Notes: generated from the sequence alone by a model not told the origin. DNA of 64,000 nucleotides from Ceriagrion tenellum (GCA_963169105.1 CAUJGU010000330.1:1-64000); one strand, 5' to 3'; shown: positions 34,196 to 47,429, counted from the stretch's first letter. A program made the numbers and translations.

Positions 34196-35420
34196 ATAGA
34201 TGACCTGAAGCTGTTCATTTCCAACGCAAAGACGTTCGCGTGACCCTGGACATCGAAATAGAGTACAGAGAGGCTAAAAGTATAGTGTTCGTATTGGATA
34301 AGTGTGCATTAATCCACCTAGCGAGAGGAACATTCTCGGAGAACAAAGATAACGTTCTCCTCGTTGACGATAGCGTCTTTCGCCACCTTGAGGGCAATAA
34401 CATCTATATATATCTCGGATTTCTCGACAGCCGAATGCAGGATGTTGAAGCAGCGAAGCAGAGGGTCTCCGCCAAGTACAGACAGACGTTCAGGAAAATC
34501 TGGAGTTCCGAGCTGCCTGGCAAGAACAACGTACCAACGTACATACTCACCCTTTCAAGTCTGCTTTACGCCTTTGGATACATAAATTGAAACGCTTATG
34601 AGTTTCAGAACTTTAACAGGGGGAGTAGGATGATGATAACAATCTGTTGAAGTCTTAAGTCGAAATCTTCCATCGTCAGACCGTATCACTCTCGCAGTTT
34701 AGTTTATTGAGCCTGGAGTGTCGTCACATCAGAGTTGTCTTTGGATTATTATAACAAGTGCGCGAAAGGAGAGATCCCCTACGCAGTATTGTAACAGAAC
34801 ACGAAAATGTCGGAATTAGGGTGTTTCTCTTCTAGGCGGGAAAGAGGGCAGCGGACAAAAGGGGTTGGAGTGTGACTTAACATCATACGGAAGCGAAGAC
34901 AGAAAGTCCATCTTTTGCTAAAGGCAGACGTTCTTAACTTCCAAGTTAAAATAACCGAGAAGGACATCTTGTTCAAGCCACAAACTGATAAACATATGCA
35001 TGGCTGCTCTATAGAATCATGTAGAAGCATGGGCTATCGAAGGAACTGACGTTTGCCTCCCTCCGCTCCGCTAGTCTGAAGTAAGAGACAGAGGGTTTCG
35101 TTCTCGCATGCCAGTATGTTGTCATCAACACATTCGTGTTACGTCTCATTATATTCTAGACATAGGCTGCGGACACAGGATGCAGGCCGTACCAATCCCA
35201 GCCGGAGAGTTTTCACCACCTTCTCTGCGGGTGCAGCTTTTACGCAAATACAGCGTATATCGCTAAGCATGCAGCGGCCCTGCGGGTGTTATATTTTCAC
35301 CTGCGACATCATTTTGATATCTACGATACTCCTGTGCTGCCATATACCCCTGGAGATATTCGTCGTGACCTCGACCTCCTATTACCACAGCCTTCAACTT
35401 GCGTAAAAAAAATTCGTTCC
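34196..35420 (+). mobile_element. LINE reverse-transcriptase C-terminal remnant
   Basis: The frame at 34240-34590 contains LDKCALIHLARG, then LVDDSVFRHLEG, then YIYLGFLDSRMQDVEAAKQR and KIWSSELPGKN. This matches the thumb/post-palm region of LINE reverse transcriptases (pattern DKC-hlh-rG ... YkYLG). Further on, other frames at about 35170-35400 show a cysteine-containing C-terminal stretch (AGRTNPS-ESFHH) typical of the end of such ORFs. The catalytic FADD motif and endonuclease are missing and there are stops, so it is a 5'-truncated, decayed copy. The clade is not certain. Confidence 0.65.
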
Positions 35421-36869
35421 CACGGTTGTCTCGCTTCTTCTTGCTTTACCCTAGTGTCTTTGTTTCCTCCTAACTTGTTGGTTGTAGACACCTTAGTTTG
35501 GTTTCTGGAGGGTTTATAGTCCTTTTTGCTGTCTAGTTTTTTTATCCTATGTACGCCTATTATATTTCGCTCTTGTTTAGACTTTGTTTTTGTTTTCATT
35601 ATTTCTACGTACACATTTGGGTTTCTGCTGCTTAGTCATCACAACGTTGAGCCTCAGAGTAAAGCATGGGCTTTGCTCTCCCTCCAGGCACCCATAAACG
35701 TATCTGGATTTGTCCTCTGCTCTATGTTTCGTGATGCTAAGATAGACCTTAAATGTTTATTTAGGGAGAAGATTTGTGGAATACAGGAAACAAAACCTTT
35801 CGTACGTCTCTCACACTTTTTTGATTTTGATGTTTATGACGTTTCAATAGTGTTTAGTATGATTGTACTAAACATGGTTCAGTTATCGGCTTTCCTCCCA
35901 TGCTCCTAGCAAAGGAGGATAAACTGGGGATTTTAAGGAAATTCTTATCGTTGGCCTAGGCGTCCGTCCTTCTTTATCCCCGCCCCTGGTGCTCATCCGA
36001 AGCCGAGGCGATATCAGGCAAGACGAGTATTCAGGAAAGACTGTTACAGATGCGCCAACTGTTCCCGGGTATCCCAAAGAGCCATCTAGTTCTCCAAACC
36101 CCTCTCGAGTCCTTGATCGTTATGACGGCAATGTAACCCGATGCTTGTCTAAAACTAGGAGTGGAACGTTACCAAAAAATAATAATAACAAGGGTAGGAA
36201 TGCGTACCCCTAGCCTCCTCATGGCGTACCTGATAATGTCTCTGCCGGGAAATGTTGTACGTCTGCATGTGGAGCTAAAAATTCCATATGGGTGATAATG
36301 GTTCCGAAAAATTTTACCAGCATTTCCACCCAAAACCGGCTCATCTCGGATGGGAGCCTCTGTGAAGTTGGGTGTGGTAAGGAAAAGACCATCAAAAAGG
36401 GAGCTGGTATGGTGTGGACGTAATTCTTGATGGGGAACTTCTCATTATGCTATACTGCCAGCAATTCCAATCGGAGGTAGTATATATCTAGAAAGCACTT
36501 TACGTGGTATGAGATGCATTTTGAAAATAAATACATTTCGCAGAAGGATCTGCAGAACTATGCCCACCACCTGTGTAAAAGAAAAAACTCCTCAACAACC
36601 GCGTGTTCTGAGATTTAAACCAGGTTTTTTTATTGACGGTTATGACAGCCACTGCACCGTGGGCACAGTCAACAAGTAGGGAGTATTAGATCGGGCCGAC
36701 TTTAAACTCCAAACGCGGTTGTTAAAGAAAATTACATATGTTGTGAGAGAAGGAAGGCAGAGAGATATCCATCGTAAGATCTTGGGAATTAAGTAATGCA
36801 GTCGGTAGCCGTTTGGCATCGCTAGGCGCTCTTGTGTTATAATGATCCTCTACCAACTCAAAACGCCAA
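35421..36869. other. Unassigned; short Cys-containing frame at 36214-36423
   Basis: Long but featureless frames (35526-35909 plus, Phe/Ile-rich) are probably chance or LINE 3' sequence. From 36214 to 36423 a plus-strand frame of 69 codons without ATG at its start encodes CCTSACGAKNS ... SLCEVGCGKEK, with five cysteines in a regular pattern. It is preceded by an AG (cccctag). It might be an exon or an old gene piece. I do not recognise it. Confidence 0.3.
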
Positions 36870-37560
36870 AAAACCTTTAACACTTCATATTTGTAAGCAT
36901 CTAGTATCTACGCTCATTTACCCTTACATTCATTATTGCTGTCTGGTTTACCAAGATCTAACTGGAGAGCATAATGCAAAGCTCCAAGGCCTATAAAATA
37001 TATGCGTAAGGTTTATGTTCTACATAAATAAGGAGATCATATTTCCCCTTATTTTACCCGTCTTACATGGTTGAAGGCAAAAATTAAGAGAAAGTACTTA
37101 CATGGTACATTCCTGTACTGTCTTTTCAAAAACGAGCAACCCAGTTATCTGAAGCAATTTATTTCAGTAAGAAATAATAAGACAAACATATCGACTAGAA
37201 TGGCTCCTGATGTTCTTATCACCCCCAACATAGAACGACCAATTATGAAAAATCTTTTTCTGTTGTCGGAGTACGATTATGGAACAGTATTCCAAAAGAT
37301 ATAAAGGATTCTGTATCCTTGCCCGTATTCAAGCAAAGATTTTTTTGTTATATACAAGTCCATGAAACAGTGTATTTCCTGTCGTTTTTTTATTTTCTGT
37401 TCTCTCATTATTTTTATTGCAAAATGTATCCGCCCATTCATATAAATGTTATTTTGTGAAATATGAGCCCTATGTATTGTATAAACCCTGTTAATTTCTT
37501 AACGGACAATCTTGAAGTCTCAGACAAATAAATCATATTATTATTATTTTTATTATAATA
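36870..37560 (+). mobile_element. CR1/Jockey-like LINE 3' end
   Basis: Frames in series give the usual last 150 residues of a LINE ORF2: LIYPYIHYC (catalytic-core end), KLQGL-N-CVRF, RKYLHGTFLYCLFKNEQPSYL, then TRMAPDVLITPN and, after a frame change, the W-NSIP-like block FWNSIPKDIKDS with SLPVFKQRFF. It ends in AATAAA-like and ATT-rich sequence near 37525-37565. It is 5'-truncated and interrupted. Confidence 0.75.
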
Positions 37561-37931
37561 TAATAAGTAATGGTACATACTTGCATTCGTTCCGAGCAGA
37601 AATAAAAAAATCGCCTTTTCTCACAGCAGAAATTGTCAAACCACCCCAAACCATCGATTTCCCATCGATATTAACTTCGGTTGCTAGTTGAGAGGGAGGC
37701 TTGCCAAGTTAAGGTAGCTTCCTCGGTTCCTACGCTAAAGTAATGTAGCTTTACTTAATCTGAGTTAGAATCAGGTCTGAGGATAAACCTTCGATACGAG
37801 TAACCGCTTTGCAAGAATGGGAAAAGACTCCCACGTGATGTGTGATTATTGTTACGGCCCTAACTCTTTACTATTCAGTCACGGAGTGAACAGGCTAGCT
37901 GCCTGCTAGTGTCGTATTTTAATTTTATCTC
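37561..37931. other. Spacer upstream of small ORF
   Basis: Mixed composition, with no TATA box within 100 bases of the ATG at 37932. Nothing else recognised. Confidence 0.4.
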
Positions 37932-38036
37932 ATGGTGAACGCCTCTCCAAACATTTACCTTATTCTCCTTGTCGGCGTTATCGCTTGGACTGCTCTTTTC
38001 TTCCCAAAGGTGTGTTTCAAGCCTAAAAAAAACTGA
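37932..38036 (+). CDS. Small membrane peptide (34 aa) or first exon of a secreted/membrane protein
   Basis: An ATG opens a 34-codon frame: MVNASPNIYL, then a hydrophobic run ILLVGVIAWTALFF, then PKVCFKPKKN and TGA. The shape is a single membrane span or signal anchor with a basic tail. Codons use C or G in third position more than neighbouring DNA. Two readings are possible. It may be a micropeptide as it stands. Or it may be a first exon ending after codon 26 at AAG-GTGTGT (38009/38010), a fair splice donor, with the rest of the gene downstream. No downstream exon was recognised. Chance cannot be excluded for so short a frame. Confidence 0.35.
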   Translation: MVNASPNIYLILLVGVIAWTALFFPKVCFKPKKN

Positions 38037-40740
38037 CGCATTGAATGAATGGTCATCACTTTTGATTCAATTCCCATTTTTTTTTAATTTAAATAAAATA
38101 CAAAGAACAATAAATTTGTCAAATTATAAGAAGTCAAACTTTGAATAATTTCAAAGCTGCCAAAAACAGTCCGCCATCCTGAGAGAGAGTTCATAAACGT
38201 ACAAGCCTGCACGCTCGTACCGTCGAACGCGATCCGCACCAACCGGCTGTTCATCAACTAAAAATATTCCACTTTTTGCAATCGCCTGTGTTTTGGGTGA
38301 AACTGTCGGATGGATCAAGGCGAAATCAGATATTTATATTTTCTTGGTGGAAGAATTTAAAAAAATTGATGAAAGTTTTACTCTCCAGAAATACGCGGCG
38401 GCAAGGAAAAATTTTAAGTGCTTAAGCAAATGATTATCTAATGCCTATATTTCTTGACACTTATTATGTGACCTATGAGTCATAATCCCTTAATTTTCAA
38501 GTCTTCATATAATGTTATTGTATTTCCCACATTTTCCATATTATCGCTGTTATATACAAAAGCAACACACGTAAGGAATACGAGGACTCTGCAAACTGGT
38601 GATTTCAAATTAATGAGAGAAGTCCATTTACGCTTTTAAAAGCATGAATTTTGCCAGAGCATAATGTTAATACAAAGCGATACTCTTTAATTATAAATGT
38701 GAACGATAAAGTAGAGTAATGTATTAGGCGTTAAAAGTGAGAATTTCCCGGCTGCTTATGATAAGAGGTATCGATGATATAACTTTTCTATTTATTTCCA
38801 GTACATGACTCCAGAGTTATTGCTTCAATGTACTGGGCCCTTTTTATCGCTGGATTAACTTTTTTTGCGTTAATTGACTTTCAGAGCACCAATCTTATCC
38901 AAAATTCTATCACCTATAACTTCCTCTTCTTATTGGAACAAAAAACGTATTTTACAGACTTCATCGTTGTAAATCATGCTTGAAATACCAGTTTAAGCAT
39001 TTATGGAAGGATGTTTACTTTTTATCTTTCGTGAGGTTTGACTATTCAACTCATATAAATCAAGAGATGACATTTTAAGACATCGTGAAAGGCATCAAAT
39101 AACGTAAGAGCATTAAGTTAGGATGACACGTACATCGAAAAAATCTTTACAACATTACAAGTTTGAATTTTTTACAGCAAATTTATGTCGAGTAGCATAG
39201 TAGCAGCGCTACCCAACGTGTTCCCGTTTTTCAACGTTAAGAAACACGTTGTTGGGTTATAAAGGTTGTAATGGAACACCGTGTTCTTGGCTGGAAGATT
39301 GCGTGACAAAGCACCACTTGAAGTGTTTCCTTTTTTCCACGTGAGCCCCTCGTTCTTCCATATTTTCATCACGATGATCACCTGGCACCATTAAGAAACA
39401 AATGTTCCCTTTGAGCCGATTTTTATTGTTAAGTTGCCAAGGGTAAATGCCTGCGCTACTTCAAAAGCACCGTATTTCTGTATCAACAGACTTGTGAATT
39501 CACACATCAATTCAAAATGGAAGTAGGGATTTCTGGCATGCAGTAAAATTTGTCACTTTTTCAACCCTCCTTTTTGTACAACGAAGAGCATACCATAATA
39601 CAATTGTCATTTTTCCTTCAAAAATATGATAAATTGTTATCTCAAATATAAAAAAATGTTAAATTACCCTAAAACATTAAATTGTCGCTCGACCTCAGCT
39701 GTTTGCTACATTTAGGAATGAATATGATGATATATAATTGAAAAATGATTTCGAAGAATGAATAAGAATGGTGTTCTTTGGTAATATTGCAAAATTAGTA
39801 ATGTATCTGGATGAGGTGCAAGATATATAAAAATGAATTAAACTTGGAATTTTTATTGACCGTCGTCTTTTAAGGCAAATTGATATTTTTATGATAAATT
39901 TTCATTAGCCACTGTCACTTTGAGATACTTTACAGGGTAAGTTGCATTAATCATAATTAACTACGTAAGCAGTACCCTGAACCTACTTTTGAAAATGATG
40001 TGAAATCGATTTTCTTTTGATTGTGCCGCGGTAATTCTTCAATATTCTTCTTTCCGGATGAAATTTAATGCTGATTCCTCCATAAATGCATCTGTTTGAA
40101 ATGTTTTACGTATGTTTGAAAAAAATGACATTTGGTGGTCATGGCAAATAATACTAAGGAACGGAGCTATTTTTTTATTATGTAAAGTTTACTTTTTCAT
40201 AATTTGGCCCCAATTTAGTTTCACTATGCGCATAAAATCGCCAAATGACAAACATTTGTTGGGTGGCAAAGTACTAATCGTGGCATAAAATTCAATATAG
40301 GTCAAACACCACCGAGTAGAGTGTTAGACGGCTTTCATAATGGAGTGGAATTTTTTTTTCTGGTGAAATCCGGTGCATATTTCAAGCTGCATAAATTATA
40401 AATACAATAAAAAAATCTGCACATTTTTTGGAATGACGTTCGCATAGAGTTATATGAGAAAGCATGTCTTAGTTTAACTCTACCTCACTCTGTTTTATTC
40501 TTTTAAGGAAAACTTTTCGCGCGATACATCTTGAGATATCCACTGATAAGTATATACTGCAGCTAATAGTATATCAAAGTCAGTCGCCAATCAGAAAGTG
40601 TCATAAATAAGGTAATCGGATGATAAATTTCTCTTGTGGATTTTATCAGATTCCGGCAATAATCTGTATAGGCAATAATCTCTTGCTGCGTTATCTGAGT
40701 GACAGCTGACTTAAAAAGCAAAAATAAATAAATCCGATAA
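38037..40740. other. AT-rich intergenic DNA, no gene
   Basis: Scanned on both strands. A 69-codon minus-strand frame at 39381-39172 is open but unrecognised. A GGATGGCGGAC start-like context on the minus strand near 38180 leads to a stop after eight codons. Confidence 0.45.
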
Positions 40741-41740
40741 CATGCCAAACTGGGTCGCACGTCGTTCGTGTGATTTAAAAAGAGAATTTTACTCCGTTGG
40801 AAACTGGCATTGTTAACCCTTTCGCGCCCGAACTTCGTGGAGGGAAATTCTTCCTCGTTACGAGTCTCTTAAAAATTTTCTTCACTCCCCTGTACGAAGC
40901 TTCCTCGCGTCGACGGAAGGCAGAGGTTCCCTCCCCAACCATTTTTGGACCCAACACAGCGGGTCGCCGATCCCTTTCCTCGGCCTCTGTCCCGGACCCT
41001 CGAAGGATTAAAAGACTCCTTCATAGCTGACTGAAATTGCAATGTTCAATATAAACTAATATTTGTTGTTCGCATCGTTTTTTTACATTTAAAATTAATT
41101 TAATGTGTTTTTCTGAGCGTGCAGAAATTTAAAACGAAGTTCTAACGTTCATTTTGACGGATATACTATATATTTCTAATCCAAATCGACTGATTTGGAG
41201 TAAAAATTTTCTCCTCAAAAAATCGTAAAAATATATTTCCCATCCTATTTCATCCGGGCTTTGGACCGGCATAGGCGAAGTTAAAAATATTTTTTTTTGC
41301 TTTTTTATGCTTTATTATTTTTTTATATTTTTATGATCTTTTTTAGTTCAAAAGTCTTCACTTATTAAAAGTTTTTCCGAGTGTGATAAATTTTAAAACA
41401 TGGAGCCACGCACAATCCCACGTCGCACTCCATGCACATATAACGAGACTCGCATCTTTTACCGTGCTTGCTACACAATACATCTTTTCCGAAGCAATAA
41501 CTTGGATAAAGGATGCTTAGGAACTATGGCAGGAAAATGTCTTTCACTTAATTTGTTTGGAAATTACCTGGTGGTAGTAGTACTATTGGTCGTTATTGGC
41601 ATTTTTGGAGAAGTGCCAGTGCTGTTTTTTACCATGTTTCTGAGCAGATAGCAAATGGGTGTGTTTATGCATAGATTATTAAAAAATGAAACTCCTTATT
41701 ACATTTATCATCCATATAAAGATAATTTGGTAAAAATACA
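40741..41740. other. GC-richer patch then AT-rich spacer
   Basis: 40797-41036 is distinctly GC-rich and open on both strands (77 and 60 codons), but the Pro/Ser/Arg-rich peptides are not recognised. A frame at 41400-41651 ends in a hydrophobic run and is also unrecognised. Mobile-element debris is the likeliest source. Confidence 0.35.
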
Positions 41741-41920
41741 AAAAACACCAGAAATAATAACAAATTAACAGTACCCTGCCACAGAAAGTCTATGCATTAT
41801 AACTCTTTTTATGTAAACTCATACATTTTATGGAATTCTATCCCACAAACAATGAAAAATATTAAGTCAACAGAAATATTTAAAAAATGCTTGCTGTCTT
41901 ATTATCTCAGTGATACTTAA
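41741..41920 (+). mobile_element. LINE ORF2 C-terminus (short, clean)
   Basis: One uninterrupted frame encodes TRNNNKLTVPCHRKS, then NSFYVNSYILWNSIPQ, then STEIFKKCLLSYYLSDT and stop. This is the standard C-terminal block of CR1/Jockey-type LINEs (t-r-L-vP ... SF-v-a--lWNsLP ... s---Fk--L---L). It is a different family from 36870-37560. The part upstream of the block is missing or degraded. Confidence 0.7.
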
Positions 41921-43374
41921 TATTTTGTTAAATATCTTGGATTAAATTCATGAATATGCCACCTTTGTGATTGCTACAATGTGTTGAGTATAGAATTTTA
42001 ATATTTGTTGTGGGCAAGTGCTGTGATTTGATAAGATTCTTGTAAATAGTGACTTGTTTTCTATGTGATTGTTATTATTTTTTGCCTGAGTTGTATTTAC
42101 TTCTGCCTGCTCCAAAGGAATTCTTTTCTAGAGCCAAAAAATCTTATATTATATTATATATATTATATATTCAGACTAAATCACAGTGCACAGTGGTTCC
42201 AATCGCTCATTGAGCTGGACAAAAAGTCATTTGTGTGACAGTCGAAAACAGTGACTCCATGTGTAATTAATTATATCTTCAACTAATTACTTAATCATAA
42301 TTTATACCTTTAGCAAGCATCTATGATGTCATAACAATGTTGCATTAGGCTAAAGTTTTGAGTCAAGATCGCGGACCCTCAGCCCAGATCTAGACTGTGT
42401 CTGATCCATTACTATTTACAAGTCCCTGCAAAAACTTTGAAAAGGAAGGAACTATGAATTCGGACAGGATATTTTAGTGAATGGTTTGTGGCATTATATT
42501 TGCGTGACATTTGTTCCAATAGGAGCACTTTTGAGTCCAATGTTTATGACATTATTCCCTCTGTCTTAGAATCTCACCTTTTCTCTCCCTTCAGATATTT
42601 AAATTGACTTTCAAAAAAAAGTCCTTGGATAGATTTACAAAGCCTTCAGTTTTATGTAGGCATGTCTCTATCGCTATGAATATTTCCTACAGTTGTTGCG
42701 CATGTTTTTGCCAATTTCCAATAATTCCCTTTTTGTCCCATTAACTTTGCCAACTAGCGCCATCCATTAGTAGAAGATATGACTTCATTAGGAGTGACTG
42801 TTTCCCCGTATGTCACAAAAATTACTTTTGTCCTCCCAGATTAGCGATTGGAACTGCTTTGCAGTGGTCTCTTATGTCATTCTGTACAAGTTGTCTTATG
42901 CTCTGCAATGATCAAAAGGTTTTCTCTCTGTTTCCGTGACAGGTTTCTCAGCCGCTTCATAGCGCTACTGAATGACGGTGGCCTCGGTTGTAATTCGTGT
43001 GGCAATAAAATTGATGGCATTAACGTCGTGTTGCAAGTTTACAACTACTGTGGAAGACCACAACTTATGGGTAAGTGTCGAAGGGTAGATGGAGGCAACC
43101 GAACAGTCATTCTGGAACCAAAGGAATGGACGATGCATATCTATTCCCTCATTAAAACAAAGAATTTGACTGGAAATAGGCGAACTGGGAAATATGTGGA
43201 GATAGTTCATTCTGAAAATTACCATGGTGGTTAGTGTATACTCCTGTCGAAAAAAAAACTTACCACCTCAGAGCATAAACATTTCCAATTCTCGAGTTGA
43301 CGTCGATGTGACAACGCCGAACCACGCTTCCTTGCTCGGGAATACAATAAACGCATTGGTTGGAAAAGAAGCAT
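41921..43374. other. Unassigned; one 128-codon frame
   Basis: A plus-strand ATG frame at 42848-43234 encodes a peptide with an N-terminal Cys-rich hydrophobic part and a basic C-terminal part (GKCRRVDGGNRTVILEPKEW). No domain is recognised and there is no supporting second copy. Micro-AT repeats lie near 42145-42170. Confidence 0.35.
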
Positions 43375-44600
43375 TCTTTGGAAAGTATTTGACGAGAGGG
43401 AGCATCCCTTGGTGATAATATTTGACCTGCAAGGGATTATTTCTTGGTTGGGGTAAGGGTGGGTTGGATCTGTTGTGTCGGTCCTATCCCTTTACTGTCG
43501 GGGTTGGGAGGCATGGAGAGAAAGGTGGGTCAGAAGACAAAGTCGCAAAATTGTCCTTGTTTTTTGAAGCTGCAGGACGTGAAAGACAGAACTCAAAGAT
43601 CCATTTCATGTTCTCATTGGTGCACAGGAAACCTTCTCTGAAATTGATGGGTCGTCCTCATATTAGGCCGCAGAAAGTCTACATATTACCGTCACGATAA
43701 ACGGTTGAATCCGGTCAAATCGAATGTAAAAATCATATTTTATGTTTATATTTCTGGTAACAAGAAGTCGTTTTCTAGCATACGATAGAGTTTCCATTTT
43801 TCTAGGCGTTTATTGCAGATTGTTGTCGCTCAGCGGGTTTGAATTGTGTTCAATTGGATGCATAATTATTCCAAAACACTTTAATCTTTGATTTGAGTTT
43901 AGTATTTTATATGACACATCGTTGACGTCTGAGACGATACAAACATGTTAACCACACTGTGGCCATCAAATACATTCTTTGACAGTATATCTTTGTCGTA
44001 CTGGACAAAGCTTTTGTAAACTGGGATCATCCTGGGAAACACCCCTCGGCGAAAACGTTTGACCTGTGAGGGATTATTTCTGGGGTGGAGTGAGGGTGGG
44101 TTGGGTCTATTGTGTTGGTCTTTTGGTCCTATCCCGTCGGGTTGGGGAGGCATAAGGAGAGAAAGGTCGGTCGGGAGACGGAGTCGCAAAATCGTCCTTG
44201 TTTTCAGAGTATACAGGAATAAAAGACAGAACTGAGGTACCCATTTTATGTCTTCATTGAAATCTTCGCTAAAATTGATGGATCTTCCTCGTATTAGGGC
44301 TCAAAAAGTCGATTGTAGTCGCGATAAGAGATTGAATCGAGTCAATTCGAACGTAGAACGTCATTTTTTACGATTACATTTCTGATAGCAAGGTGTCGTT
44401 GATTAACAAACGATAGAGGTTCCATTATGTAGGCATTAATTGCAGACTTTCATCGCTCGGAGGGTTTGAATTGTTTATTAGATACATAATAATTCTATTA
44501 CACTTAAAGAGTTTTGACTTGAGTTTAATGTTCTATACGTCAAATAGTTGACGTCTGAGACGATAAAAACATGTTAACCACATAAATCATTTGACGGTAT
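43375..44600. repeat. Local tandem duplication, unit about 620 bp
   Basis: 43427-43968 and 44057-44590 match in order and orientation. Landmarks are tttgacctg-agggattattt, gagggtgggttgg, gtcctatccc, gagtcgcaaaat-gtccttgtttt, attgatgg-tc-tcctc-tattagg, gttgacgtctgagacgat and aacatgttaaccaca. They have diverged by many substitutions and small indels. Open frames differ between the units, so the repeat looks non-coding. Confidence 0.8.
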
Positions 44601-44804
44601 TTCAAAGTTAGTGTACATTGCCTCCGTATTTTATGAAGTTTACCACGGCCCCTTAAGATAACCATAGTTTTTGGTAATGTTTACCTGCTCCTCAGACATT
44701 TATCATATCGCGATATATTCCAAACATATTATATTACGCCAAGCTGATATTTAATAATGTGGATGATTTTGTAAGACTCAGTAAGACTCAGGTAAGATTT
44801 TTGT

Positions 44805-45490
44805 GAAAGATGGATGGATAGACGAGGAGATAAAGAGATGTGGGAATTCTGGATGGAAAGTGGTAGGTATAGCATGCGGAGCATATCAAGGAATGAGTGC
44901 CCGCCTTCTACGGAAGAGTAAATTACCGTGTACAAAAGTGCACTTCTCCCCACTTTGTTGTATGGTAGTGAAACATGGGTTTGTCAGGATGGTAATAAGA
45001 GTAAACTACATGGCGTGGGTATGAGTTATCTGAGGAGTGTATGCGGCAAAAGTAGGATTGTATAGGGTCGGGAATGAGTGGGTAATAAAATGAATTTGGA
45101 TTTGAAGCTCCCGTAATGGACATATATATGAAAGGAGTGTGCTTCGTTGGTTTGGCCATGTTGAGAGAATAGATGAGAGTCGGATAACGAAACAGATATA
45201 TGAGAGTGGAATGAATGGTGCAAGAGGTAGGGATAGGCCGAGAAAGTTGTGGTTGAAAGTGGTTGAGGAAATTCTTAGGAGGAGGAATACTAGGAGTCGT
45301 TAAAACAGGATGGCATATATAACACAGTGTATGGGAGTAAATTAGGCAAAGGAGGTTTGCAAGGGTAGGTCAGTATGGAGGAAATAATTGAAGTAGAGTA
45401 AGGTGTACAATTATGTATTAATGAGTGACACATTTTCACTGTGCCTACTCCGAAAGGGAACGGCATGATGGGTATGTATGTATGTATATT
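44805..45490 (+). mobile_element. LINE 3' end with GTAT microsatellite tail
   Basis: Across frames the plus strand reads LLYGSETWVCQ-like sequence, then YLRSVCG, then DIYERSVLRWFGHVERID, then GRDRPRKLWLKVVEEILR. This is the C-terminal signature of LINE ORF2 proteins (VL-WfGHVeRm ... G-GRPr--W). It ends near a short (gtat)n run at 45474-45487, a common 3' tail. The endonuclease and polymerase core are absent. It is a 5'-truncated dead copy. Confidence 0.8.
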
Positions 45491-45710
45491 TCATTCAAAC
45501 TTGACTATAAATTACTTAATAAGAGAGATTAAGATCGGAGAAAGTTTCATTGACTTAGATTTGTGAATAGATTTATTTGGGTGTTCGCCAAGAGTAGATG
45601 AATATACAGTAGCAGCTCGATAGTACAAAGTACGATAATACTTATTTTTGATTTTACGAAGCAAAACAGTTGGTCCCGATGAAAAGCCTTTGATAAATAC
45701 ATCGCTATTG

Positions 45711-45785
45711 GAAAATACGAATTTTCGAAATTACGATATTTTGGAAAATACGAAATTTTGGAAAATATGAAATTTTCGAAAAAAC
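45711..45785. repeat. Imperfect 17-bp tandem repeat
   Basis: About four units related to ggaaaatacgaaatttt follow one another with small changes, just inside the left transposon end. Sub-terminal repeats of this kind can be transposase-binding sites. Confidence 0.65.
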
Positions 45786-45799
45786 GAACTTCGGACCCA

Positions 45800-47429
45800 G
45801 TCCCCACAGAAAAACTGAGTGCGTTTTTATAAACCTTGAAGGGAAATTGCGTCAAAAAACCTGTTTTTTGGCGACAAATACACCTAACAAATCAATATTG
45901 CCGAATATAATCAATTAATGTTATATAATGCATAAATTTAAGTGAATTTATCTCTCTCAAGTGCCTGAGTCACACAGTTAAAATTTTAGTCGTGGATGAT
46001 TTAGCGAGTAACGGGCAAAATGGTAGCTTGAGGCAAATTTTCCCTTCTTTTATTTTTAACTGTTAGCTGCATTTCCATGATGTAAACAATTCTGTTTTGG
46101 TTATAACTTACGTGTTTCGCCGCCTACCAACTCACTTCCATCTGCCATTAGCGGCAATTTCAATTTATTAATCGCATGAACGATTAATGACGTTATTAAA
46201 TGATGGGAAATAGGAATAGGATAGCAGTAACTAAATCAATGGCTTCAGTATGAATTAACCAGCGTTTACTCCCGCCATTGTCCATATTATTCATGATACG
46301 ATAAAAAAAAACAGTTTCCAAGACTTTATGAGGGTATAGCCGCCCCTTACGATTGATATTATTTTGCATTTAAAATTATTTCTTTCTCATTTTGACACAG
46401 AAGACCCGATTGGGGGAGTGGTTCAACAATGCACCACTGTAATGTGCTAGCTGTGCCCGACATGCATAGCAATGCCTTAAAAATACCTTTTTCTGCGTTC
46501 AAAATCCGTATCTAAAAGAATTAGACACCCCTAACCACTGCAGAATTCAGTCCCCCAAGTTTGAAGACTGATATCTCAAAGATGGCTCTATAGATTTAAA
46601 AATGAAGTGCACGAAAACAAAGCTTGTTTATTTCTGCATTCAATGATTGATATAAAACGTTTTACTTTTTAAATTGATTTAAGTGTGAGATTAACAACAG
46701 AACTTTTGTGCCTTTTCATAGATATCGGAAGGATGTATTGAATTTACGGCTTCGTAAGAACAACACAGATCAAGATATCGGAATTTCCTTCAAAAATATT
46801 GTAGCATACATTTTTTTAACAATCATACAAAGTTTCATATTATTTTGTGCATAATTAATTTATTAATTGATGAAATTGTATAACTGCATTATTTTTCGTA
46901 CCACAAATCACTAAAAACCGCCTTTGGACCTATTAAAAGCTATCGAGTTCATTATCATGAATCCACTCTTGAATGAAAATATTGATTTATCAATATCGGT
47001 TAACATTTTATTTGGAAAAAGAGGGCGCTTGACTGCCAGGAGCATGCCCGGAAGAGAAAGGGAGAGGTGCGCGCTGTTGCCCAGTCAGAGGGTAATCCGT
47101 AAGACGCGCGAGAAATTGCCTACTGCAAGCATTATCCGGCAGGGGGAAACTACTTGCCCGTAGTAACATACTGTAATAAACGAAAATAATCACTGCACTC
47201 ACCAAAGTATAACCAGAGACATATTTAAACAACTTCACATCAACTTTGTCAACACATTTCTCGATTTTTGGATGAAATAAACAAATAGTGCTTAAAATCA
47301 TCTTCAGCTCCATCTCCGAAAATTTGTCACAAAGAGGCATAGCGAAGGTATGTTCCCACCCAGATCTAAAATGACACAGATGACCATTCTTAAAAATGAC
47401 CCTTTTTTGCCACAATTTACTGAGTCCTA
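45800..47429. other. No gene recognised
   Basis: Frames at 46924-47163 (plus) and 47415-47008 (minus, 135 codons) overlap in a GC-richer patch (47030-47160). The minus frame contains a hydrophobic stretch (TLVSAVIIFVYYSML) but no known domain. Confidence 0.4.
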
